In this document: positions 53,512 to 61,915 of the stretch, piece after piece
How the letters are laid out: each line of letters opens with the position of its first letter
Numbering within the stretch: position 1 is the stretch's first letter
Source: Leptospira sp. WS39.C2
GTDB lineage: Bacteria > Spirochaetota > Leptospiria > Leptospirales > Leptospiraceae
Length of the DNA: 64,000 nucleotides
Assembly: GCF_040833965.1 (NCBI RefSeq)
Contig: NZ_CP162142.1
Location: forward strand, 1,699,001 to 1,763,000
Direction of reading: 5' to 3'
Program-made: the position numbers and the translations under genes
The notes under the pieces: generated by a model
The model's database searches: none
Seen by the model: the letters and a program-made list of their open reading frames with translations, nothing else
Told to the model about the DNA's origin: nothing

Positions 53512-54480
53512 ATGAAACTCTCTATTGGTTATTTTGGTTCTCCGGAACATTCCAAAGAATTATTACGAATGATTCTCGATGCGGGGATCCAAGTAGATTT
53601 TGTGGTGACAAACGTCGACAAACCTGTGGGCAGAAAACAAATCATCACTCCCACACCAGTGAAATTGCTTGCAGAAGAAAAAGGAATTCCTGTGATCCAA
53701 TCACCTCGCCTTCGCACAGATGAAGGGGCACAAAAACAAATCCTATCTTACAAGTCTCCCGTGCATGTGGTGTATGCCTATGGATCCATTGTGCCAGACC
53801 TTGTGTTTTTAGATCCCAAATGGGGGAGTATCAATTTACATGGAAGTCTCCTTCCTAAATACAGAGGTGCCTCTCCCGTACAAAGTGCTCTCCTCAATGG
53901 GGAAGAAGTCACTGGGTTTACCATCCAATACCTTGCAAAAGAAGTAGATTCGGGGGACATCATTTCCCAAAAATCCTGGAAGATCTCTCCGGAAGAATCA
54001 ACTGGATCCCTTTTGCAAAAGATTACGCAATTTGGAGGGGTAGAAATCATCGAACTCTTAAAGACCTTGGAAACCACAGGCCAAAGGTGGGAAGGAACCC
54101 CACAGAATGCAAAAGAAGCCACCCATTGCCAAAAAATCACGGCAAACCATAGACCTGTTCACTGGACAAAAGCAGCAAACGAGATCCACAACCAAATCCG
54201 AGCTCTTTACCCAGACCCACTTGCTACGACCGAATTCCGGGGAAAAAAACTCATCCTTGTGTCTTCCTTTTTGCTCGAACCGAGCCTTGAACCCATTCCA
54301 ATCCCCGAGGGAACAAAACCGGGTTCCTTTTTTCTTCACCAGAAAAAAAGGCTTTTCTGCCTCTGTGGAGACGGAAACCTGCTTGGTATAGATACCTTAC
54401 AACCCGAAGGGAAAAAACCCATGAAGGGATTTGAATTTTTTAATGGGGCGCGGGTTTTGGCCGGAGAATCATTTACGTGA
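53512..54480 (+). CDS. fmt: Methionyl-tRNA formyltransferase
   Basis: The 322-residue protein has FFGSPE-like IGYFGSPEHS, DKPVGRKQIITPTPVK, the catalytic SxNxHxSLLP motif as INLHGSLLPKYRGASPVQ with EVDSGDII, and a C-terminal OB-like domain with IRALYPDPLA. It formylates initiator Met-tRNA. It follows priA, as in many bacteria (priA-def-fmt), without def here. Its stop overlaps the next start by GTGA. Confidence 0.95.
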   Translation: MKLSIGYFGSPEHSKELLRMILDAGIQVDFVVTNVDKPVGRKQIITPTPVKLLAEEKGIPVIQSPRLRTDEGAQKQILSYKSPVHVVYAYGSIVPDLVFLDPKWGSINLHGSLLPKYRGASPVQSALLNGEEVTGFTIQYLAKEVDSGDIISQKSWKISPEESTGSLLQKITQFGGVEIIELLKTLETTGQRWEGTPQNAKEATHCQKITANHRPVHWTKAANEIHNQIRALYPDPLATTEFRGKKLILVSSFLLEPSLEPIPIPEGTKPGSFFLHQKKRLFCLCGDGNLLGIDTLQPEGKKPMKGFEFFNGARVLAGESFT

Positions 54481-55496
54481 AAGAAAAGTTTCTTAAAATT
54501 TTACCTTACAGTGGTTATGTTCTATTTGTTTCCTTGGGACTTTTAGTATTTTTTGTCGCTGCCTTCCTGGTTGTTGTGGTTCGTACCAAAGAAGAACAAA
54601 AGGTGATGATGCCTTATGTGATTGGGAAAAACTACATCGAAGTGCATAACGAACTCCAACGTTTGCAACTCAAAGTGAGATTAGAATCAGAACGAATCCC
54701 AGAAAAAACAGATGGGATCATATTAAGCCAATCCATTGATGCGGGAAAAGAAGTAGAAGCTGGATCCAAACTTTACCTTACCGTAAACATTGGATTTGAC
54801 CGAGTGACGATCCCCGATGTCAAAGGACAAGACCTCAAACGTGCAAAAGCCATTTTAGAAAAAGTATTATCTGGGGAAGTCTATGTTCCCTTACAAATTG
54901 GTGGGATCACGTATGTGCCTGCTGTGGGAGATGAACCTGCCGACACCATCATTGACCAAATCCCAGCTCCTGGAAAAGAAACCCATTCCGGCGAAAAAAT
55001 TTACCTTCTTGTCACAGAATCAAATTCGGATAAAAAATCCAACCAAAGTTTAAAAGATGGGTCCGATGAATCCAAGTTAGTTGGAACCCCTGTTCCCTTT
55101 GCCATAGACTATCTGCAAAGGAAAAAAATTCCGTATCGAATCAAAGAAGCCACAAAACCTGATTTTCGTGATGGTCATGGACTTGTTTCCTCGTTTGAAT
55201 TAAAACCTACAGGTGCCGAAATCGGAGCATTTTATCTAAAACCATCAGCGTCACTTGTGCAAGATTATGAATTTTTAGAATACGAAATTGACGACGATGA
55301 TGTCTATTCAGCTAAGGTAAGTTACACGAAGCCTGGAGAAGACGTGGAAATCGAAAAAGAAATTCTAACAAGCCAATCTCTCAAAGAAGATGAAATGGTT
55401 CGTTTTGTCATCCATCGTTCCGTAAATACAAAAGTCACTCTCGTGGGAAAAGAAACGGGTGTAGCTAAAGTTTGGAAATTAAAAGGAACCTATTAA
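54477..55496 (+). CDS. PASTA-domain membrane protein (no kinase)
   Basis: The 339-residue protein starts at GTG and has a short cytoplasmic tail, one membrane helix ([20 protein letters not shown]) and two clear extracytoplasmic PASTA repeats. These are [20 protein letters not shown] (43-105) and [19 protein letters not shown] (about 112-180); a third, weak one follows near 195-260. There is no kinase domain. In Firmicutes the same spot (fmt ... prkC ... rpe) is held by a PASTA kinase. PASTA repeats bind peptidoglycan or muropeptides in known cases. Confidence 0.88.
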   Translation: MKEKFLKILPYSGYVLFVSLGLLVFFVAAFLVVVVRTKEEQKVMMPYVIGKNYIEVHNELQRLQLKVRLESERIPEKTDGIILSQSIDAGKEVEAGSKLYLTVNIGFDRVTIPDVKGQDLKRAKAILEKVLSGEVYVPLQIGGITYVPAVGDEPADTIIDQIPAPGKETHSGEKIYLLVTESNSDKKSNQSLKDGSDESKLVGTPVPFAIDYLQRKKIPYRIKEATKPDFRDGHGLVSSFELKPTGAEIGAFYLKPSASLVQDYEFLEYEIDDDDVYSAKVSYTKPGEDVEIEKEILTSQSLKEDEMVRFVIHRSVNTKVTLVGKETGVAKVWKLKGTY

Positions 55497-55497
55497 G

Positions 55498-56160
55498 ATG
55501 AAAATTTCTGCATCCATCCTTGCCGCGAAACTCACTGGTCTTTCCCAAGAACTTCCTACTTACAAACAGGAAAATATTGATCTCATCCACATTGATGTGA
55601 TGGATGGGAATTTTGTACCTCAGATTTCCTTCGGGGAAGCCTTCACAAAAGAAGTGAAATCACACACTGACATCCCACTCGATGTCCACTTAATGGTGAG
55701 TAACCCCGAACTCCATGTTCCAAAATACTTTGACCTAAAACCTTATTGCATTACCTTCCATATTGAAACGACCAATTTCTCCGTGCGTCTTGCAGAAGAG
55801 ATCCGAAAGGCTGGAATCAAAGTGGGTGTTTCCTTAAATCCCCAAACTCCACCCGAATCCATCTCGCAAATTTTGCCCTATCTAGACCTCGTGCTTCTTA
55901 TGACAGTGGATCCTGGGTTTTATGGACAATCCTTTGTGAAATCGGGGTTTGAGAAAATCGCTGCGGTTCGCAAACTCACAAAACCCTACAATATCGAACT
56001 CGAAGTGGATGGGGGAGTGAACGAATCCAATATGGAAGAACTCGCAAAACTGGGTGTGGACATCACAGTTGTGGGCTCTGGGCTCTACAAAACAGGTGAT
56101 CCGAATGCTCAGGGCAAAAAATTAAAGGAACTGGCTGCAAGTGCAAGAACTCGCTCTTGA
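55498..56160 (+). CDS. rpe: Ribulose-phosphate 3-epimerase
   Basis: The 220-residue TIM barrel has [26 protein letters not shown] (catalytic Asp and metal His), [25 protein letters not shown] and [10 protein letters not shown]. It interconverts ribulose 5-phosphate and xylulose 5-phosphate in the pentose phosphate pathway. It follows the PASTA gene by one base and its end overlaps the sequence before rpsP. Confidence 0.96.
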   Translation: MKISASILAAKLTGLSQELPTYKQENIDLIHIDVMDGNFVPQISFGEAFTKEVKSHTDIPLDVHLMVSNPELHVPKYFDLKPYCITFHIETTNFSVRLAEEIRKAGIKVGVSLNPQTPPESISQILPYLDLVLLMTVDPGFYGQSFVKSGFEKIAAVRKLTKPYNIELEVDGGVNESNMEELAKLGVDITVVGSGLYKTGDPNAQGKKLKELAASARTRS

Positions 56161-56207
56161 CAGAACGTCCCTATTTAAAAAACTCGCTAGAAAAGGGGTA
56201 TTTTTCC

Positions 56208-56465
56208 TTGGTTAAATTAAGATTACAAAGAACGGGAACAAAAGCAGACCCGCACTATCGCATTGTTGCAGCAGACATTCGCGCTCCACGAGATGGAAAA
56301 TTCATCGAAGCGATTGGTCACTTTCACCCAACTGCTTCTGCTGTGAAAAAAGCAACTTTCAACGAAGAAAAAACGCTTTCTTGGTTAAAAAAAGGCGCAC
56401 AACCAACTGACACGGTTCTTGCTCTTTTGAAAAAAGACGACGTTTGGTCAAAATTCAAAGGTTAG
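56208..56465 (+). CDS. rpsP: 30S ribosomal protein S16
   Basis: The 85-residue protein starts [20 protein letters not shown] from a TTG at 56208, with AAAAGGGG ten bases upstream; a longer ATG-like frame overlapping rpe is not needed. It has the S16 core with [15 protein letters not shown]. It is the first gene of rpsP-khpA-rimM-trmD-rplS. Confidence 0.94.
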   Translation: MVKLRLQRTGTKADPHYRIVAADIRAPRDGKFIEAIGHFHPTASAVKKATFNEEKTLSWLKKGAQPTDTVLALLKKDDVWSKFKG

Positions 56466-56472
56466 TCTGTAA

Positions 56473-56703
56473 ATGGATTCCTTAGTTCGTTATATCGTGA
56501 CATCTCTCGTTGACCAACCAGACCAGGTAGCAGTCAACCAAGTACCCGGAGAGGAAGAAACTGTGATCGAACTTCGGGTTGCTCCTAAAGACCTCGGTAA
56601 GGTGATCGGAAAAAACGGAAGGATTGCAAAATCTCTTCGTACGGTGTTACAAGCCGCGGGAACCAAACAAGGCAAAAACTATACTTTAGAAATTGTCGAC
56701 TAA
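56473..56703 (+). CDS. khpA: KH-domain RNA-binding protein KhpA
   Basis: The 76-residue protein is one KH domain with the GxxG loop as [20 protein letters not shown] (55-66 region) and the start [18 protein letters not shown]. It is the small RNA chaperone-like partner in the rpsP operon of many bacteria (ylqC in Bacillus). It ends inside the start of rimM. Confidence 0.95.
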   Translation: MDSLVRYIVTSLVDQPDQVAVNQVPGEEETVIELRVAPKDLGKVIGKNGRIAKSLRTVLQAAGTKQGKNYTLEIVD

Positions 56704-57229
56704 ACCAAGTTTAGTAAAAGTGGGGGTCTTTGGATCCTCACATGGTATCAAAGGGTTCATCAAAGTTTTCACAGAAGGGGAAACATTGAGTTCCCTGAAA
56801 GCTCCTACTACATGCACCATCCAAGACCCTCTTGGCAATACCACAACGATTGAAATTGAATCAATCAAATCCAACGGAAATCATTTTCTCGTAAAAATCA
56901 AAGGGTATGAAACACCAGAGACGGTTGTGAAGTATCGTGGTTTTTCAATTCTTTGGAAAAAGGAAAACCTTCCAAAACCACAAGATGGGGAAGTGTATAC
57001 AGAAGACCTGATTGGTCTCGAAACCATTTCCAAAGAAACAAGATCTTCTCTTGGATACAAAATCACTGACGTCATCGATAACCCAGCTCATCCTATTTTA
57101 GAATGTAAACCCACTTCTGGCGCAGGAGAAACCATTCTTGTTCCCTTCCTCAATCGATTTGTGGGAGATTGGAATTTAGAAGCAAAAACAATTGAGATGA
57201 TCCAATGGGAGCAGTGGATTGCGCTTTAA
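56693..57229 (+). CDS. rimM: Ribosome maturation factor RimM
   Basis: The 178-residue protein shows [20 protein letters not shown] in the N-domain and YTEDLIGLE then [10 protein letters not shown] in the PRC-barrel part. It helps 30S head assembly and binds S19. It starts at TTG 11 bases inside khpA, and its end overlaps trmD by 11 bases. Confidence 0.95.
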   Translation: MSTKPSLVKVGVFGSSHGIKGFIKVFTEGETLSSLKAPTTCTIQDPLGNTTTIEIESIKSNGNHFLVKIKGYETPETVVKYRGFSILWKKENLPKPQDGEVYTEDLIGLETISKETRSSLGYKITDVIDNPAHPILECKPTSGAGETILVPFLNRFVGDWNLEAKTIEMIQWEQWIAL

Positions 57230-57872
57230 TTTCATCACCCTTTTTCCAGAAAAGATCACATCGTATTTTGATACAGGGATCCCTGGCAAAGCTGTAAAAC
57301 AAGGCGTAGTGGAAATCAACACCGTCCACTTGAGAGACTTTGCCGACAACAAACACCAAAAGGTAGACGATACCATTTACGGTGGTGGACCAGGTATGTT
57401 ATTGCAAGTGGGACCCATTTACCGCGCATTAGAATCCCTTGGGGAAAAGAAGGGAAAGGTCATTTTACTCAGTCCTTCGGGGGAGCTTTTCAACCAAACC
57501 TTGGCTCGTGAAATTTTTGAATCTTCTGATACCTTTACCTTGGTTTCGGGGTATTATGAAGGAGTCGATCACCGTGTTACGGAGCATTTAATTGACAGGG
57601 AAGTGGCCATTGGAAACTATGTTATTTCATCGGGGGATTTAGCTGCTCTCGTTGTGGCAGATTGCCTGTCTCGGTTTGTACCGGGGTTTTTAGGGAAGGA
57701 AGAAAGCCTTCTCGAAGAATCACACAACGAAACGGAAGAATTAGAATACCCCCAGTATACAAAACCCTATGATTTTATGGGTTGGACTGTTCCAGATGTG
57801 CTCCTCGGTGGACATCATGAAGAGATCCGGAAATGGCGGCAAAAAAACCGCAAAACAAGAAATCATTCTTAG
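57219..57872 (+). CDS. trmD: tRNA (guanine37-N1)-methyltransferase
   Basis: The 217-residue SPOUT enzyme has [39 protein letters not shown] and [20 protein letters not shown] for S-adenosylmethionine binding in the knot. It ends about 20 residues earlier than the usual 240-residue TrmD, so the last helix is short. TTG start. It makes m1G37, which prevents frameshifts. rplS follows. Confidence 0.95.
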   Translation: MRFNFITLFPEKITSYFDTGIPGKAVKQGVVEINTVHLRDFADNKHQKVDDTIYGGGPGMLLQVGPIYRALESLGEKKGKVILLSPSGELFNQTLAREIFESSDTFTLVSGYYEGVDHRVTEHLIDREVAIGNYVISSGDLAALVVADCLSRFVPGFLGKEESLLEESHNETEELEYPQYTKPYDFMGWTVPDVLLGGHHEEIRKWRQKNRKTRNHS

Positions 57873-57880
57873 AGGAAGCC

Positions 57881-58312
57881 ATGAATCAGATTCTAGAAAC
57901 AGCACTCGCAGGCGAAGCAAAGAACGAACTTAATTTCGAAATTGGTGATACTGTAAAAGTTCACTACAAAATCGTTGAATCTGGAAAAGAACGTGTTCAG
58001 GTTTACGAAGGTGTTGTGATCTCCATTGCGAACAAATCGCAAAGCAAAACTTTCACTGTAAGACGTGTTTCTTACGATATCGGAGTGGAAAGGATTTTCC
58101 CACTTCATAGCCCAAGAATTGCAAAAATTGAACTCGTTCGGAAAGGATCTGTTCGTCGTGCGAAACTATTTTATCTCCGTGATAAAAAAGGAAAAGCAGG
58201 ACGTATCAAAGAAAGAAAAGGCGGACAAGCAATTGTTGCCAAAGACAAAAAGAGACAGGACGAAGCTTCTAAGGCAGCGAAAGCAGCCACTGCAGAAGCA
58301 CCTAGCGCATAA
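57881..58312 (+). CDS. rplS: 50S ribosomal protein L19
   Basis: From ATG 57881 (GAGGAAG upstream) the 143-residue protein contains [40 protein letters not shown] and [19 protein letters not shown]. An extra C-terminal Lys/Ala-rich tail of about 25 residues ([13 protein letters not shown]) extends the family length. It lies last in the ribosomal operon and before a terminator. Confidence 0.96.
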   Translation: MNQILETALAGEAKNELNFEIGDTVKVHYKIVESGKERVQVYEGVVISIANKSQSKTFTVRRVSYDIGVERIFPLHSPRIAKIELVRKGSVRRAKLFYLRDKKGKAGRIKERKGGQAIVAKDKKRQDEASKAAKAATAEAPSA

Positions 58313-58325
58313 TTTCTTTCGATCT

Positions 58326-58350
58326 AACGGCCATCAAACGGCCGTTTTTT
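58326..58350 (+). terminator. Rho-independent terminator after rplS
   Basis: AACGGCC-ATCAAAC-GGCCGTT forms a perfect 7-bp stem with a 7-base loop, closing with six Ts to 58350. It lies 14 bases after the rplS stop codon. It also sits in front of, or inside, the open frame of rnhB, because that frame has no start codon before it. Confidence 0.85.
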
Positions 58351-58362
58351 CCTGAATTCCAA

Positions 58363-59115
58363 ATCCCCGAATTAGTCACTTTCTCTTTTGATGAAGCTGG
58401 CCGTGGCACACTTGCAGGTCCAGTATCTGTTGGTTGTGTTTCCTTCGAACTTGATACGCTAAAAAGAATCCAGTCAGGTGAGATCTTAAAAGGCCTCCGC
58501 GACTCCAAAAAAATCCCCGAACCCAAACGTCTCGAACTCCGAAAGGAAATCTTACAATACGTCCGATATTGGCATGTTTCCTTTGTCAGTGCGAAATTCA
58601 TCGATAAATTCAATATCAACCAAGCCATCTTTTACGGAATAGGCCGTGCATTGCCGAAGGATAGTTCACTGAAGAGGCAGACGCATCCAAATGGAATTCT
58701 AAGTCCTCCTTCCCAAAACCTAAATGTAGGAAATCTATCCTCATCCGATCTCAAGTCCCCAGCCGAACAAAAAGATCCCAATTCAAATCCGGAACGAAGC
58801 CCCTTTCTTTTTTTGGATGGGAATTACAAACTAAAACTCTCAAGCCCCATCGAAGGTTACCTTTCGATTCCTAAAGGTGATGATTTGGTGCCTTCGATTT
58901 CAGCAGCCTCGATCCTTGCCAAAACTTACCGAGACGAATATATGGAACAAATGGACCGAAAGTACCCAGGGTATGGATTTGCCAAACACAAAGGGTATGG
59001 AACAGAAGAACACAGGGAAGCCCTAAGAAAACTCGGAATTTCTCCCATCCACAGGTTGAGTTTTTGTGATTTTCTCCGAAGGGAAGGGAGTGAGCCCTCT
59101 CTTTTCCCCATTTAA
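58363..59115 (+). CDS. rnhB: Ribonuclease HII with a central insertion and no ordinary start codon
   Basis: The frame contains the RNase HII active-site motifs FDEAGRGTLAG (first Asp/Glu), RDSKKIPEPKRLELR, LFLDGNY (Asp) and SAASILAKTYRDEYM (Asp). It also has RKYPGYGFAKHKGYGTEEH and the end SPIHRLSFCDF. It removes RNA from RNA-DNA hybrids. Between the helix KFNINQAIFYGIGRAL and LFLDGNY lies a roughly 45-residue Ser/Pro/Asn-rich insertion. In this frame the first ATG/GTG/TTG is a TTG after the catalytic Asp. Candidate starts are ATC 58363 (used here), or ATT 58312 overlapping the rplS stop as TAATT. The exact start is uncertain. Confidence 0.8.
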   Translation: MPELVTFSFDEAGRGTLAGPVSVGCVSFELDTLKRIQSGEILKGLRDSKKIPEPKRLELRKEILQYVRYWHVSFVSAKFIDKFNINQAIFYGIGRALPKDSSLKRQTHPNGILSPPSQNLNVGNLSSSDLKSPAEQKDPNSNPERSPFLFLDGNYKLKLSSPIEGYLSIPKGDDLVPSISAASILAKTYRDEYMEQMDRKYPGYGFAKHKGYGTEEHREALRKLGISPIHRLSFCDFLRREGSEPSLFPI

Positions 59116-59764
59116 TCCGACTGGAACTTCCCTCTCGCAATTCCTAAGGTCGATTGGTAAACCGATATTATCTGAACTTGAAACAAACGGCCGTTTGCCT
59201 CCAAACTCCAATCCAAAAATTCAAAAACAAACAGAATCGATTTCCCCTCTGAAGTTTCATCCATCTGAGAAACTCTCATTAAACGAAATGAAATTTGTTA
59301 CAAATCAGTCCATTCATCAAAATACAAAGGAACTGTCTCGTTGGGAAAAATTTACAAAACATAGTGGTAGTGATACCCATTCAGGTGAAACTAGCTCTTT
59401 AAAAAACATTTGGAATTACCTTCTTTCTGAATCGAAGGATCCAAATTTTGTTTCTTATCACACCCGTGAAAGGAATGAGAATGTTGAAATGGTTATGGAA
59501 CCAAGCGAAAAAGGTTTCACACTCTATGTATTTTGGAAAGCGGAAGGATTTGGACCCTTTGGGATACTTTTTTATTATGAACCGGACCTGAAAAAACCTG
59601 TTCGCGTCGAATTTGTGACTCATGGGTTGGAAGAAGAACGAACACAAGCGGATTCACAGTCCCTCAAACAGAGGTTACAGGAATTAATACGGGACTTCCC
59701 TCAAATTGGAGAGATGCGTTTTGAGGATTGGATTGAATCTTCTTATAACGGGGATTATAGATGA
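59090..59764 (+). CDS. FliK-C-terminal-like protein (YlqG position)
   Basis: From GTG 59090 (AAGGGAAG upstream) the 224-residue protein has a low-complexity N-terminal half (Pro/Ser/Lys/Asn-rich, about 1-120). The C-terminal domain (GFTLYVFWKAEGFGPFGILF then YYEPDLKKPVRVEFV, and DSQSLKQRLQELIRDFPQIG) resembles the C-terminal domain of the flagellar hook-length protein FliK. It overlaps the rnhB end by 26 bases and the next gene by 4. The order rnhB-ylqG-ylqH in Bacillus matches. Homology by eye only. Confidence 0.6.
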   Translation: MSPLFSPFNPTGTSLSQFLRSIGKPILSELETNGRLPPNSNPKIQKQTESISPLKFHPSEKLSLNEMKFVTNQSIHQNTKELSRWEKFTKHSGSDTHSGETSSLKNIWNYLLSESKDPNFVSYHTRERNENVEMVMEPSEKGFTLYVFWKAEGFGPFGILFYYEPDLKKPVRVEFVTHGLEEERTQADSQSLKQRLQELIRDFPQIGEMRFEDWIESSYNGDYR

Positions 59765-60021
59765 AACAGAAAATGGTGGCCCTAGCTTATAACCCAAAGG
59801 AAAATTTTGCTCCAAAAATTGTTGCAAAGGCAGAAGGGATTCTCGCAAACAACTTGGTTCGGATTGCGGAAGAAGCGGGTGTCTTCATTGTAAAAGATGA
59901 GGTTATGGTAAGTACCCTAGCACATCTCCCCAATGGGAAAGAAATTCCAAGAGAATTGTATGAAGTCGTTGCCGCAGTCTTCCGCATCCTTGTTTTAGAA
60001 AGAGAAAAGAAAAACAATTGA
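59761..60021 (+). CDS. FlhB C-terminal-domain-like cytoplasmic protein
   Basis: The 86-residue protein is the C-terminal cytoplasmic domain of FlhB/EscU-type exporters without the membrane part. ALAYNPKENFAPKIVAKAEG corresponds to the segment after NPTH, and AGVFIVKDEVMVSTLAHL and IPRELYEVVAAVFRILVLE to its end. The NPTH cleavage motif itself is not present. It is a stand-alone paralogue known in Firmicutes as YlqH and here follows the FliK-like gene. Confidence 0.9.
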   Translation: MKQKMVALAYNPKENFAPKIVAKAEGILANNLVRIAEEAGVFIVKDEVMVSTLAHLPNGKEIPRELYEVVAAVFRILVLEREKKNN

Positions 60022-60055
60022 AGTTTCTAAGCTTCTTACTAAGATTTACGCAATT

Positions 60056-61243
60056 ATGCGGAAAATCTCCATACGTGACTTAGAGGCTGGTTCTAAGTTT
60101 ACCAAGTCTCTTTACCTTGATAAGGACACTGTTTTTGTTGGAGCTGACCAACCCATCACACAACAAGACTTAGACCGTCTCGTCCAATTTGGGATTACAT
60201 TTATCCTAACTGATGGTGAAAAAGTAAATGCGGATCAAAATGACAAATCTTCCAATTCTAGTGGTCCAGGTTATTTTGATACCAACCTTCCATTTTACCA
60301 AGATGATGAAAATTCCACTCGGTACAAATATCTACTCGAAAAAACCAATACATCGAAGGTAGAATTTAATGCTGTCTTTAAAGATTGTTTTGATTTAGTT
60401 CAAAAAACATACAAATCAGCATCTGAAGGTCGTTATACGGAGATTAGAGAGTTCCGAGAAATTGCAGAACGAATCGCAGACCACACCAAAACAAACGCAC
60501 AGATTCCCATCCTACTTTTATCCCATTCCCATTCAGGTTATTATTTATACACTCATATCTGTTATGCGACATTCTTTTCGGTGATGCTTGGAAACTTTTT
60601 GGAATTTTCAAGACCCAAACTCATTGATTTGGCACTTGCTTCCCTTTTTGCTGATATTGGAATGGTGACTGTTCCCGAAGAAGTTTCGGAAAAAAAAGGA
60701 AACCTAACTGAACTTGATCTTAAGACAATCAAACGCCACCCCGTGACTGGTTACCAAATCCTCACCCAAAGGTTAAAGTTAAAAAATTCACTAGCGATTG
60801 TTGCTTTACAACACCATGAAGCTGTAGACGGATCGGGTTACCCACAACGTATCCTTGCCAACCAAATTGAAGAACTCACCAAGGTGTTTATGATCGCCGA
60901 CCAATTTGCGGCTATGATCCACCCAAGACCTTACCGTGCTGCCATACTTCCGTATGAAGCGATGAAGATCATGATCAGTGAAAATGTGAACCGATTCGAT
61001 TTAAAAATGGTACGTCTCTTTTTAAATAAACTTTCTATGTTCCCTGTGGGATCCGGAGTTGTACTTTCTGACCTCAGAATGGGAATGGTCATTGAATCCA
61101 ATAAAGACAAACCACTAAGGCCTGTGGTGCGAGTGACAAAAGATGCAGATGGAAAACGCCTAAAACATTTAGAGTTTGTGGATCTTATGAAAGATTTGAA
61201 TTTGTACATCCAACAAGCCATTCCATTCTCACAAATTTATTAG
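60056..61243 (+). CDS. HD-GYP-related protein, catalytic HD replaced by AD
   Basis: The 395-residue protein has an N-terminal domain (about 1-55, RDLEAGSKFTKSLYLDKDTV) as in other HD-GYP proteins and a linker. The HD-GYP domain (about 160-350) has YTHICYA (His167), KRHPVTGYQIL (His228), HHEAVDGSGYP (His253/254, GYP intact) and IADQFAAM. The HD metal pair that should occupy 199-200 reads Ala-Asp (LFADIGM). Cyclic-di-GMP hydrolysis is thus doubtful. It starts 34 bases after the FlhB-like gene. Confidence 0.85.
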   Translation: MRKISIRDLEAGSKFTKSLYLDKDTVFVGADQPITQQDLDRLVQFGITFILTDGEKVNADQNDKSSNSSGPGYFDTNLPFYQDDENSTRYKYLLEKTNTSKVEFNAVFKDCFDLVQKTYKSASEGRYTEIREFREIAERIADHTKTNAQIPILLLSHSHSGYYLYTHICYATFFSVMLGNFLEFSRPKLIDLALASLFADIGMVTVPEEVSEKKGNLTELDLKTIKRHPVTGYQILTQRLKLKNSLAIVALQHHEAVDGSGYPQRILANQIEELTKVFMIADQFAAMIHPRPYRAAILPYEAMKIMISENVNRFDLKMVRLFLNKLSMFPVGSGVVLSDLRMGMVIESNKDKPLRPVVRVTKDADGKRLKHLEFVDLMKDLNLYIQQAIPFSQIY

Positions 61244-61267
61244 GAATCGGCGAGAGGTGTATTCTCC

Positions 61268-61612
61268 ATGCAAAAAATATCCATTGGCAAAGCAGGAGAA
61301 ATCTTAGCCGCTTCTTACTTACGTTCCATTGGTCATACCATCCTTTTTCAAAATTATAGAAAACGAATTGGAGAAATTGACATAATTAGTTTAGAGAACG
61401 ATACCCTTAATTGTTCCGAAGTGAAAACTTGGAAGGAAAATAATGGTTATCATCCAAAAGAATGCCTTCATGAGACAAAACGTGACCGAATGCGGAAGGT
61501 ATATTTCTATTTGATTCAGGAATTTCCTGCTTTATACCACCTAACACCTAGCTTTAATTTGCTCCATATCACCGAAAAAAAGGAAGTTCGTTTTTATTCG
61601 TCAATCTTCTAA
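61268..61612 (+). CDS. YraN family (UPF0102) endonuclease-like protein
   Basis: The 114-residue protein has GKAGEILAASYLRSIGHTIL followed by NYRKRIGEIDIIS and EVKTW, the GE...D..E.K core of the restriction-endonuclease-like YraN fold. It sits between rnhB and comM in many bacteria; here the FliK- and FlhB-like and HD-GYP genes are interposed. The C-terminus is short. The cellular role of the family is not settled. Confidence 0.9.
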   Translation: MQKISIGKAGEILAASYLRSIGHTILFQNYRKRIGEIDIISLENDTLNCSEVKTWKENNGYHPKECLHETKRDRMRKVYFYLIQEFPALYHLTPSFNLLHITEKKEVRFYSSIF

Positions 61613-61714
61613 ATACTTCATCAAGGGAATTTTGAACCGAACCGATTGGTTCTGTATCCCATAAGGGAAACGCTCTCAAGGATGAGAGTTTGATTGTTAC
61701 AAGGAAGTAACCAC

Positions 61715-61915
61715 ATGAGTCAATTTAGTGTATTTGGGAATTTAGCAGAAACCGATGAATTTGGACCAGATCCTGTACTCTTACGCAAAAGAGGTATGGC
61801 ATCTACCATCCAAAAAAAATTCGATACCTATAAGAAAAAAATCGATGACCCTGCCTATATGGATTATGCGATCAATAAGATTGCTATGGAAATTTCACAT
61901 TTTATTTCCAAATAA
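61715..61915 (+). CDS. Small conserved-looking hypothetical protein
   Basis: The 66-residue protein starts at ATG 61715 (AAGGAAG seven bases upstream; a TTG 21 bases earlier is less good). It is helical in its C-terminal half (QKKFDTYKKKIDDPAYMDYA) with no signal peptide. Its stop abuts the opposed comM stop. A small hairpin CTCTCA-AGGA-TGAGAG (61673-61688) lies just upstream and may end the yraN transcript. Function unknown. Confidence 0.65.
   Translation: MSQFSVFGNLAETDEFGPDPVLLRKRGMASTIQKKFDTYKKKIDDPAYMDYAINKIAMEISHFISK

Noticed and set aside
58651..59115. rnhB starting at TTG 58651
   Set aside because: This would remove the DEAGRG catalytic segment, which is present in the same frame upstream without a stop. 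The real gene must begin earlier.
59188..59199. Second AAACGGCCGTTT palindrome
   Set aside because: It resembles the rplS terminator stem but lies inside a coding frame with no loop or U-run; treated as chance.
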